DNA of 56,947 nt from Eubacterium sp. (GTDB lineage: Bacteria > Bacillota > Clostridia > Lachnospirales > Lachnospiraceae). Position numbers and translations under genes: made by a program. Shown in pieces: positions 50,709-56,947 of the stretch (position 1 is its first letter; each line of letters starts with the position of its first letter). The notes beneath the pieces are model-generated. The model was given only the letters and a program-made list of their open reading frames with translations, was not told the DNA's origin and did not search any database. Location: positions 1-56,947 of the forward strand of contig DNFT01000108.1 in NCBI GenBank assembly GCA_003486385.1. Direction: 5' to 3'.

Positions 50709-51785
50709 TTATTCTAGCCCCCTCCACAAATCAGTTAACTTCTCATTTTCAAACGAAGCAATAACATTCGCAATTCCAAGCATTGCAGTTGTACCCATAT
50801 CGTCGTATACTTTTGCTTTCACCTTTTCCTTGCCACGTGCTCCGATAAATCTTATTGTATCTAGATCATCCTTAGAATTATCATCAAATTTAACCGCCAG
50901 CTTTTTAGCCCTAAGCAGCGATTCGTGTGCCTTATTGCTTTCTCCTGACAATAGCTGTGCACCTGAAAGACATGCGAGAAACACACATTCCATCTTATCA
51001 AAGTAGCTGACTTCTCCCTCATTTTTTAACCCGGAAATCATCTGTATTCCCCAAAGAATGATTTCCTTTGCTGCTCCATAAGCCTTCTGGTGACAGAACA
51101 GATTAAAGTAACCGATAACTGTGCGAATCAGTGCAACAACATGCTCTAAAAGTGCGTCAGACAGATAGGGCATTGCCTTTTCAATGTATCTGTCCTCGGA
51201 TGCCATGGTCATACCTATAAGGTCGTTGTATATTCCACCTGCATTATGTTTTTTCAGCATGTCGACCGCCTTATCGACAGCACCAAGGCTTAATAAAACC
51301 TCTGCAATATGTCCACATAAAATGCTTTCATTTATATTAAAATCCGTATTCTGTGAAACCAGCAGCCTGCTGTTTTCATATAATTCCAATGCCCTTTTAA
51401 GAAGCCTTTCATCCTTTTTTTCTATTCCGAATGCCCTGTATAAGGCTGCACTGTTGTATACTATGTCAAAATTATTTGGATACTTTTTAAGGCTTTTTTC
51501 CGCCTCAGCCAGACCATCCATATTTTTTTCATGGCGATACTGCTTTAACCGCTCCACACTTTTTTCCAGATGATTGTCCTTCATCTCATATCCCAAAAGT
51601 ACATCCACCGATGTGTCAAAAAAGTCTGCAAGCTCCATCACCATATTCAGCTCCGGCTGCGAAAGCTTGGCTTCCCACTTATATACCGCACCTGTTGTGA
51701 CACCCAACACCTCTGCGAGCTGCTCCTGTGTCAGAGAGCGCTCCTTTCGTAAAACACGAATATTTTCTGCTAACCTATTTGTCAT
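50709..51785 (-). CDS. XRE-family regulator with TPR-like C-terminus
   Basis: A 358-residue protein. The N-terminal XRE helix-turn-helix (about 5-65) has LRKERSLTQEQLAEVLGVTTGAVYKWEAKLSQPEL. The remaining 280 residues are helical with TPR-like pairs (EKSLKKYPNNFDIVYNSAALYRAF). This layout is common in regulators that bind a peptide or sense a small ligand. AGGAGG precedes the ATG and a promoter lies at 51811-51839. It probably controls its own operon with the ABC exporter that follows one base later. Confidence 0.92.
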   Translation of the reverse strand: MTNRLAENIRVLRKERSLTQEQLAEVLGVTTGAVYKWEAKLSQPELNMVMELADFFDTSVDVLLGYEMKDNHLEKSVERLKQYRHEKNMDGLAEAEKSLKKYPNNFDIVYNSAALYRAFGIEKKDERLLKRALELYENSRLLVSQNTDFNINESILCGHIAEVLLSLGAVDKAVDMLKKHNAGGIYNDLIGMTMASEDRYIEKAMPYLSDALLEHVVALIRTVIGYFNLFCHQKAYGAAKEIILWGIQMISGLKNEGEVSYFDKMECVFLACLSGAQLLSGESNKAHESLLRAKKLAVKFDDNSKDDLDTIRFIGARGKEKVKAKVYDDMGTTAMLGIANVIASFENEKLTDLWRGLE

Positions 51786-51810
51786 ACTGTTTACCTCCTA
51801 TATGACTCTG

Positions 51811-51839
51811 ATTATAGCAGACCACCCGCTCTACTTGAA
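51811..51839 (-). promoter_or_regulatory. Predicted promoter of the XRE-ABC operon
   Basis: On the minus strand, TTCAAG (51839-51834), a 17-bp spacer and a consensus TATAAT (51816-51811), 26 bp before the start codon. The weak -35 fits an autoregulated promoter. Confidence 0.6.
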
Positions 51840-51901
51840 CACACCATCCATACAATTTCGAGGTAGTTTTTTATACCACCAGTATTGTTACAGCTCAAGT
51901 C

Positions 51902-52012
51902 TCATAGAAATAAGTTCCTGATATCCACTGATTCTTGACTTAAAACCCTTTGGATTGCGTCCGTACTCACCCCTGTCAATTTACTTACCTCATTCACTGT
52001 CATCATTGCCAT
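51902..52012 (-). pseudogene. Relic of a MerR-family regulator
   Basis: A 36-residue frame, MAMMTVNEVSKLTGVS followed by a non-homologous tail, then a stop. The first part is the helix-turn-helix start of MerR proteins, which normally goes on with a VRTLxxYD-type sequence. A two-base loss after GTGAGT would explain the break. The rest of the gene is missing. AGGAGG precedes the ATG cluster, and a promoter with MerR-style long spacing lies upstream. It could still give a short peptide but not a full regulator. Confidence 0.6.
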
Positions 52013-52032
52013 CTCCTCCTCTCGATAGGTAT

Positions 52033-52063
52033 ACTTTAAACTATTACGCAACGTAGGAGTCAA
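52033..52063 (-). promoter_or_regulatory. MerR-type promoter with 19-bp spacer
   Basis: On the minus strand, TTGACT (52063-52058), a 19-bp spacer holding ACGTTGCGT, and TAAAGT (52038-52033). The long spacer with a central near-palindrome is the form opened by MerR-family activators. Confidence 0.6.
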
Positions 52064-52079
52064 TAACTTTTTGAAAAAA

Positions 52080-52106
52080 GCACCGCGTCAATCTCTGCCG
52101 CGGTGC
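52080..52106 (-). terminator. Terminator after the SecB-like gene
   Basis: Arms GCACCGCG (52080-52087) and CGCGGTGC (52099-52106), followed on the minus strand by TTTTTTC. Confidence 0.88.
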
Positions 52107-52150
52107 CTGTAAATTCAAAATGATATTCAATTTGCACATGTGCATGATAA

Positions 52151-52573
52151 CTATTCGTCATTATTATCAATCTTTTCAAACAATTTTGCCACATTCATTG
52201 TCGGTAAAATAATAGGTTCTCTACCCGAACTGCTTGTTATCATAGAAACCATACTCCTTAAATACGGAAACATAATGGCTATCGCATTTGTTTCCCACTT
52301 TGCCTCCCATTCCCCATTACATACAAACCTGCCAGCAATTTCAACAGTCAGTTTATATGTAGCATTAGCAATGTCGCCATCCTGTGAATAAAAAACATTA
52401 ACTTCCAAATTCTCCTGAAAATCATTTGAAGAAAGCAACATATTGGATTTACTAAAATTAAAGTTGTATGCAACATCCCCCTCTGGAAATTCAAATTCAG
52501 GAGCACAGTTATAATGAATATTGACTAACCTGTATCCCAGAAACTGTATTACTGCCATATTATTTTCACTCAT
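52151..52573 (-). CDS. SecB-like chaperone
   Basis: A 140-residue protein with the SecB fold signatures. Alternating strands (EFEFPEGDVAYNFNF, VNVFYSQDGDIANATYKLTVEIAGRF) lead to the conserved IMFPYLRSMVSMITSSSG (100-117) and LPTMNVAKLF (123-132). SecB proteins in Gram-positive genomes are usually not general export factors but serve accessory roles, such as toxin-antitoxin-chaperone sets or phages. It overlaps the upstream small gene by 4 bp (ATGA), with AGGAGG before the ATG, and ends at a terminator. It is the last gene downstream of the TadE-toxin region. Its client is not known; neighbouring small proteins or the toxins are candidates. Confidence 0.8.
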   Translation of the reverse strand: MSENNMAVIQFLGYRLVNIHYNCAPEFEFPEGDVAYNFNFSKSNMLLSSNDFQENLEVNVFYSQDGDIANATYKLTVEIAGRFVCNGEWEAKWETNAIAIMFPYLRSMVSMITSSSGREPIILPTMNVAKLFEKIDNNDE

Positions 52574-52848
52574 GCAACAAAATTCCTCCTCTCGGATACA
52601 TCAAAAGACATACCTGAACGTGATGTAGCAATCGAACTAAAAGCATATGTTTTACTTGCACAATGTATTATTGACATCTGTTGAGTAGAGACATTTTTAG
52701 AACTATTTTTATTTTCATCAATCTGTCCATCTAAAATATGACTATCTGCACTGTGTTCAACAGCCTCCTGAATATTCTTCTTAACAGCCTGAATATCCAT
52801 AGCATCGACATAGTTCTTAAAATCATTAAATAAACTCTTCATATCCAT
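52570..52848 (-). CDS. Small protein of unknown function before the SecB-like gene
   Basis: A 92-residue hydrophilic protein. The N-terminal half is helical (MKSLFNDFKNYVDAMDIQAV). The rest is rich in Ser, Asn and Lys, with STQQMSIIHCASKTYAFSS. No family is recognised. GGGAG lies eight bases before the ATG. Its start overlaps the preceding frame by 23 bp and its end overlaps the SecB-like gene by 4 bp. This tight coupling suggests the three act together; it could be a chaperone client or antitoxin-like partner, but no evidence decides this. Confidence 0.6.
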   Translation of the reverse strand: MDMKSLFNDFKNYVDAMDIQAVKKNIQEAVEHSADSHILDGQIDENKNSSKNVSTQQMSIIHCASKTYAFSSIATSRSGMSFDVSERRNFVA

Positions 52849-53212
52849 TAAACATCTCTCCCTTCTCTACCAACTTTATGTCTTTTATTATGGGCTTATT
52901 CGTATCAATACAAGCCATTATTACATTAGGTACATATGTTTTCGGAAACTGTCTTTCACCTTTATCAAACCTAAAACGACTTTCTTCTTCTAGCATTCCA
53001 AAAAACTGCGGACACCTAATAACCGATACAGAACGTAGCTTTCTGATTGTATCAAATACCTGTGTATCTGCCACAGCAGCGTTATGATACTTATATTCTG
53101 GGTCAACTGCTAATGATTTATTCAACATAATATATCTCATTTGATGAAAATATTCCAAACTTTCAGGATTGAATAAATCTAAATACTCCTCATCTTCACA
53201 TTCAACCACCAT
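52826..53212 (-). CDS. Uncharacterised protein, possibly 5'-truncated
   Basis: A 128-residue frame from the ATG at 53212. It includes EYLDLFNPESLEYFHQMRYIML, SVIRCPQFFGMLEEESRFRFDKG and TYVPNVIMACIDTNKPIIKDI. No family is recognised. No convincing ribosome-binding site precedes the ATG. The start lies 10 bp inside a broken membrane-protein gene, so the present N-terminus may be a deletion junction and the original gene may have been longer. It overlaps the next small gene by 23 bp, in an operon with the SecB-like chaperone. Confidence 0.55.
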   Translation of the reverse strand: MVVECEDEEYLDLFNPESLEYFHQMRYIMLNKSLAVDPEYKYHNAAVADTQVFDTIRKLRSVSVIRCPQFFGMLEEESRFRFDKGERQFPKTYVPNVIMACIDTNKPIIKDIKLVEKGEMFNGYEEFI

Positions 53213-53653
53213 ACTGTGGTCTTGCCACTGTCATATTTGCATAAACTGCAAATTGCGGCAAAAGAACCAGCATCCAATATAATGCAGGTGGATTCTGATT
53301 CTTTCTAAATAGCCCCGCCTGTTTACAGCACAAATATACAACTATAAGATATAGCAAATGACAGCCTATCACTATCCAACGCATGCGCCCATACAGGATA
53401 CCAGATAAATCAATACACCAAATAACCATTCATGTGCCATCCAGGGCTTATCACCAATGATCCAACTTCCAATACAGTTTTTTACCATACCATGTTGAAC
53501 GATCCATTCTCCTGTCTTGATATGCCAGAATGCATCATTCATCTCAAATGATTGGTTTATCTTATACACGCCAACACAACAGATCATGAGAAAAATAACA
53601 TATCCAAAATAATGAGAATAATGATTCAAATAATCTTTTATTTTAACTTTCAT
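53202..53653 (-). pseudogene. Frameshifted and truncated multi-pass membrane protein
   Basis: Two overlapping frames read as one broken protein. The first (from ATG 53653, after AGGA) has a membrane helix and NDAFWHIKTGEWIVQHG followed by WMAHEWLFGVLIY, a pattern of a known family of large membrane proteins (DxWWHIKTGEWI...AHEWL). It stops near 53372. The second frame continues with LLYLIVVYLCC and FAVYANMTVARPQ, the expected next helices and ARPQ motif. The shift lies around 53395-53405. All later helices are missing, since the frame ends at 53202. It starts 14 bp after the second TadE-toxin gene. Confidence 0.75.
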
Positions 53654-53667
53654 ATTTATCCTATTTC

Positions 53668-54873
53668 TTATTTATTAGGATTCTTCGGCGAACTGTTCGG
53701 TGAAACAACTACCCATTCTCCTGTATTGGAATCTGCTGTAGGTCCTACAGTAAGTGTACCATCAGGATATGCCCATACCGTATCTGTAGGTGCTAATACA
53801 TTTACATTCAATCTATCTGCCACACTATTAGCAATTCCGCTGTCAACAGCTCCGGCTCCACAGGAAACCAGTCGAATGTTTTTGCCTTCTAATCCTCTGT
53901 TCTTCATTATTTTTTCAAAATTTTTGGAGTTAATATCTACCCACGCGCCATTTGCATATATCTGCATTTTTCCATCACTCGATGCATGAATAATAACATC
54001 TACATAACCATCTACCGGTTTTGCCTTAGCTGCATACTCTCCAAACTTTTCGCCTTCTCCGGCTCCAACTAACATTACCTTGTCACCTTCTACTGCATTA
54101 CTATCATCTTCTTTATCAGAAGATACCAGAGCTTGCGCCCCCCATGCCTTAGTCTTAGCAGTTTGGACAAAGCTAAATGTAATATCGTTATTAAGGAGAT
54201 TTAGCAGTTTTACTTTATACTTGCAGATTAAAGTAATATCCTCAGTTCCATTAGTATAGATAGAAGAGCTGTTAAGATTCAAACCATCCAGACCATCTAT
54301 CACTCCCATATCCCGAAGATTTCTATCGCAGTCAATTTCGTCATTTATCGTCAAATGTTTTACCATTAACCCCTTGGAAAGTGCTCCTGCAAAATATCCC
54401 TTGCCAATTTCAAATCCTTCATTTCCTGCTACTTTAACCAATGATTTGATCCACGCGGTCTTATCATCAGTCGAAGCAATTTCCTGAACTATATCTTTGA
54501 CGTTACTGCCATCCTCTTTTATTTCTGATATTGTGTCACTAAGTTCTGAACCGCCTCTACCAAATTTCTGCAGAGATTTAATACCATCCGTTATACCGTC
54601 TTCCAACCCCTCTATTTGCTGACGCGTTTCGCTGGAATCAGCATAAACTTTTGCCTGAATATCATTCAACCCACTCAAACTATAGAAGTACAGATATTGT
54701 GACATTTCCTCCGCAGTCTGATTCAGTGCAATTCCAATTTTCGCCTGGGCAGTGCATATATTCACTATACTTAGCAGTATTACTATCAAAAACATAAATA
54801 CAGATAAAGATAAAGTTGCCTCTATGACGACTGCTCCATTTTCCGCATTTGAAACTTTCTTTTTTCTAAACAT
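53668..54873 (-). CDS. TadE-like pseudopilin with C-terminal Cys/His toxin-like domain
   Basis: A 401-residue protein. A basic N-terminus and the pilin-like NGAVVIEATLSLSVFMFLIV (12-31), with Gly then Glu five residues later, start a membrane helix (about 14-40) in the TadE/TadG style. A helical coil region follows (70-175), then a beta-rich middle. The last 125 residues carry His296 in VDVIIHASSDG and Cys338 in IRLVSCGAG, then VLAPTDTVWAYPDG and GEWVVVSPN. This C-terminal pattern is seen at the ends of polymorphic toxins, and the Cys/His pair suggests a caspase-like fold. Toxin activity is inferred. AAAGGA lies rather far upstream. No intact immunity gene follows. Confidence 0.75.
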   Translation of the reverse strand: MFRKKKVSNAENGAVVIEATLSLSVFMFLIVILLSIVNICTAQAKIGIALNQTAEEMSQYLYFYSLSGLNDIQAKVYADSSETRQQIEGLEDGITDGIKSLQKFGRGGSELSDTISEIKEDGSNVKDIVQEIASTDDKTAWIKSLVKVAGNEGFEIGKGYFAGALSKGLMVKHLTINDEIDCDRNLRDMGVIDGLDGLNLNSSSIYTNGTEDITLICKYKVKLLNLLNNDITFSFVQTAKTKAWGAQALVSSDKEDDSNAVEGDKVMLVGAGEGEKFGEYAAKAKPVDGYVDVIIHASSDGKMQIYANGAWVDINSKNFEKIMKNRGLEGKNIRLVSCGAGAVDSGIANSVADRLNVNVLAPTDTVWAYPDGTLTVGPTADSNTGEWVVVSPNSSPKNPNK

Positions 54874-55084
54874 ATCTTTTACTTATCCTTTTTCCGGTTC
54901 TTTCTACTCCAAATGTCCAATCATCTATAACATCCGTTTTTACAAGGTCTATGTCCAATACATTATCTTCCTGTGCAAAGATTCGCAGTTTCTTCAACTC
55001 TCTGCGCTCATTTTGTCTTATAAACTCCAGTTTTTCAGATGTATTCAGATTAATGTCTTTTTTATAAAATTTCGCATTGCGTCC
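54866..55084 (-). pseudogene. Open frame without ATG between the two TadE-toxin genes
   Basis: A minus-strand frame from a stop at 55085 to TAG at 54866, overlapping the last codons of the immunity candidate and the first codons of the next gene. It reads NAKFYKKDINLNTSEKLEF, then LKKLRIFAQEDNVLDIDLV and GVERTGKRISKRYV. It has no ATG or GTG; one TTG would give 43 residues. No family is recognised. It may be the tail of a lost gene, for example a displaced toxin end or immunity gene, though no homology supports a choice. Confidence 0.35.
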
Positions 55085-55523
55085 CTAAAAAGTCTACTTT
55101 TTCATTTACTATTTTAATTCCTATCCCTTCCTCTTCATCCCATTTTGTATCCAATAAAAGAATAACTACTCTATCCTCTTCTAATGGTAAATAAATAGAT
55201 TGAAGCTTTACTAATTGTGCCATTTCACTTTTATTATGAATGATTGGTGCATAAATATCTGCCTGTTCCTCAAACATATTTCTATACTCTTGACACTGAC
55301 TCTGGTAATAATCATATATCATATTTTCTATTTGATTTGTTAATATGCCTTTACTTTCGTTAAAATTTATAAATGCCTGCCTTTGGGTTTCTGCTATTTC
55401 TTCATCTTCGTTTCCTTCTACTGATAGCTCAACAACACATGCCTGTTGAAATAACACATATTCATATTTTCCCTTCCAAGTAACTTGAAAATACAAATCG
55501 CCAAAAATACTATCTTGTTTCAT
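55062..55523 (-). CDS. Candidate immunity protein (DUF6985-like)
   Basis: A 153-residue soluble acidic protein. Features such as DLYFQVTWKGKYEYVLF, ETQRQAFINFNESKG and the C-terminal LLDTKWDEEEGIGIKIVNEK with VDFLGTQ match the DUF6985/DUF2004-like style of small proteins found next to polymorphic toxins. The ATG touches the stop codon of the upstream TadE-HNH gene, and the AAGGAGG site is written in that gene's last codons, so their translation is tightly coupled. This order (toxin then antidote) is standard in such systems. I infer it binds and blocks the HNH nuclease domain. Family assignment is by pattern, not search. Confidence 0.7.
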   Translation of the reverse strand: MKQDSIFGDLYFQVTWKGKYEYVLFQQACVVELSVEGNEDEEIAETQRQAFINFNESKGILTNQIENMIYDYYQSQCQEYRNMFEEQADIYAPIIHNKSEMAQLVKLQSIYLPLEEDRVVILLLDTKWDEEEGIGIKIVNEKVDFLGTQCEIL

Positions 55524-56756
55524 CTACTTTCCTCCTTTTTTATATTCAGAACAACCTCCCAAATGTTTAAATATAGGTGCATTTATGTTGGTTGGAACTA
55601 ACTGTATTGTCTCAACATCATTTAGCTCATGCCATGTATAGTTATTTTCTTTCCGCCATTTCTCTATATCTTTAGCCGTATACACCTTTCCATCTGTACT
55701 CAATTGCTCTGCTAATTTTGCATCCGCTGATTTAAAATTATCTACACGTTTATCTGTCATTCCTGAAATTTTAACTTCTGCAACTGCAAAAGGTGAGAAA
55801 TCTGGAATACCATTTTTATACTCTACACCCTTTACCCCATATTTATCTAAAATATCTTTAACTCTAGGATCATCTGAGATAAATACAGACTCTCCTCTCT
55901 CTTCTGTCCAATGTCCATTAGTACTGGAATTAGCTGGGCAGTTCTTAATTCTTTCTTCATATTTACTATTTTTAGGTACTACATCATACCCTTTTGTATA
56001 TAATCCATCTTCATGAATTAAATTGAGAATAGGTGCATCCTTGCCGGAGCCGCCTGCAACGGCTTCGCTGGGGTCAGGTTTCTTCTCGCCATCTATAAAC
56101 TTCTCAATTCGGGCATATGTATTATCAAGAGTAGTTAAAATACTCTGTCCTGTTTCCGTACGCTCTACATAGTCCACTGCCATATCTACGTTTCTGATAA
56201 ACTCAGAAGTATCTATGACCGGTGTTTCCTCGTGGGCTGTCATGTTCAACAGCACTACGTCCTTAGAGAATATAAAGCGTATCGGGAATTTCAGTTGATA
56301 ATTGACTGTGACTTCATACGTCTGATAGACAACGTAATTATGTACTTTATGTGTTTCTACCGTGATATTGGCAGGTGTCATTCCTGCATAGAAGCCGGTA
56401 TCTTCTATTTCTTTGATTAATTCGCTCTTCTGTACATCCGATGCCGTTCCATAATCACTTATGTTAAATACATCCAGGTACCTGTAAAGTTCCTTTGTGA
56501 CCTGTGTATCCCCCTGATTGGAGGTCGGTATCGTTTTATCAAATTGTTCCTGATTCGGGTCTGCAAATCTGGCTGCATAGGTGATCGCTTCCTGCGACAC
56601 AACACTGTTGATCTTCGCCTTCAGGTAATACATATTACCCATATACAGCAGGAACATCAGGACAAAGAACATGATCGGGTAGACAAATGCCGACTCAATG
56701 ATCAATGCCCCATGTTCTTTATGCAGCCATTTTTTTAATCGCTGTATTATTTTCAT
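55524..56756 (-). CDS. TadE-like pseudopilin fused to an HNH-type nuclease toxin
   Basis: A 410-residue protein. HGALIIESAFVYPIMFFVLM (15-34) is a TadE pilin-like segment with the Gly and Glu landmarks. A TadE/TadG-like outer region follows to about 222, then a linker with KPDPSEAVAGGSGKD (226-240). The last 170 residues form a toxin-like module: GHWTEERGESVFI, YGVKGVEYKNGIPDFSPFA and YTWHELNDVETIQLVPTNI, then HLGG. This is the WHH/WHE-style HNH-Endo VII nuclease pattern (His376, His398 as likely metal or catalytic residues). The module is more AT-rich than the TadE part, with a break near 56040. An immunity candidate follows with no gap. Confidence 0.85.
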   Translation of the reverse strand: MKIIQRLKKWLHKEHGALIIESAFVYPIMFFVLMFLLYMGNMYYLKAKINSVVSQEAITYAARFADPNQEQFDKTIPTSNQGDTQVTKELYRYLDVFNISDYGTASDVQKSELIKEIEDTGFYAGMTPANITVETHKVHNYVVYQTYEVTVNYQLKFPIRFIFSKDVVLLNMTAHEETPVIDTSEFIRNVDMAVDYVERTETGQSILTTLDNTYARIEKFIDGEKKPDPSEAVAGGSGKDAPILNLIHEDGLYTKGYDVVPKNSKYEERIKNCPANSSTNGHWTEERGESVFISDDPRVKDILDKYGVKGVEYKNGIPDFSPFAVAEVKISGMTDKRVDNFKSADAKLAEQLSTDGKVYTAKDIEKWRKENNYTWHELNDVETIQLVPTNINAPIFKHLGGCSEYKKGGK

Positions 56757-56824
56757 TCTATCCCTATGCAGCCAGAGACTGCTCCTTTTATTATGTCGTG
56801 TTTACTCTCAAAATGTCTGGCTGC

Positions 56825-56947
56825 TTACTGATTCACATAAGGGATATTGTTTTCAATGGCAAAGGACTCTGCGTAACTGCCTGCCGGGGTGTAGATCGTT
56901 ACATTCTCTGACATATAAAACGCATATGGATCAATTTCTGTAACTGA
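56825..56947 (-). CDS. C-terminal end of a leucine-rich repeat (LRR_5/BspA) protein, cut by window edge
   Basis: An open minus-strand frame of 40 residues that enters from outside the window and ends at TAA 56825-56827. It reads EIDPYAFYMSENVTIYTPAGSYAESFA then IENNIPYVNQ, which matches the last repeat of BspA-type LRR_5 surface proteins. It lies 68 bp upstream of the TadE-HNH gene on the same strand, so cotranscription is possible. Only the tail is visible. Confidence 0.8.
   Translation of the reverse strand, partial: SVTEIDPYAFYMSENVTIYTPAGSYAESFAIENNIPYVNQ

Noticed and set aside
52151..52573. SecB-like protein as the general export chaperone
   Set aside because: Clostridia do not normally use SecB for housekeeping export, and the location among broken accessory genes points to a special role.

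Overview
This window looks like chromosomal DNA of a Gram-positive anaerobe of the class Clostridia, most likely a Lachnospiraceae. The grounds are moderate GC, strong AGGAGG ribosome-binding sites, a valine T-box, a lysine L-box, a CIRCE element, DUF4250, and paired DUF5716/DUF5717-type genes. No species is assigned. Almost every gene is on the minus strand. The only plus-strand genes I support are at 145 and 41792. No tRNA, rRNA or CRISPR array was seen.

Region 1 (1-9.0 kb): a small membrane protein, glutamine-dependent NAD synthetase (nadE) with a possible attenuator leader, an Asn/Gly/Thr-rich lipoprotein, the dapA-dapB lysine-pathway pair behind a complete lysine riboswitch, and two Amidase_3 cell-wall amidases with Big_2-like domains. 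Region 2 (9-20.4 kb): a close-packed run that reads, in transcription order, T-box leader, valS, GT2-GtrA glycosyltransferase, phosphodiester glycosidase, an anchored unknown, MoxR ATPase, DUF58 and a membrane transglutaminase. Region 3 (20.3-31.2 kb): rarA, a 1207-residue repeat protein, an Hsp70/actin-like ATPase, a TPR-like protein, a mobile-looking palindromic element, a two-TM coiled-coil protein, and a secreted beta-propeller sensor ectodomain without a kinase.

Region 4 (31.3-41.7 kb): a polysaccharide deacetylase, a membrane protein, and a five-gene SWIM / HEAT-like / MoxR-type AAA / DUF5682-like / VWA set that resembles an expanded yehLMPQ-type system. A roughly 290-bp palindromic element splits this set into two transcription units, and part of a second copy lies at the left edge of the window. 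Region 5 (42-52 kb): a sugar-acid utilisation set (IlvD/Edd dehydratase and GntP permease) with a promoter and candidate operator, next to a GntR regulator that has lost its DNA-binding domain; clpB under a CIRCE; an XRE-TPR regulator coupled to an ABC exporter; and a relic MerR gene that still has its operator-like promoter.

Region 6 (52-56.9 kb) is AT-rich and is the most unusual part. Two proteins begin with TadE-type pseudopilin segments and end in polymorphic-toxin-like domains. One is an HNH-type nuclease followed with no gap by a DUF6985-like immunity candidate. The other is a Cys/His caspase-like domain. Downstream are gene fragments and a SecB-like chaperone. I infer a toxin-immunity system carried on Tad-pilus minor-pilin scaffolds. 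The cassette order, the composition break inside the first protein, and the broken genes around it all suggest repeated exchange of toxin ends. Two dispersed repeat families and several short tandem arrays add to the picture of a mobile genome.
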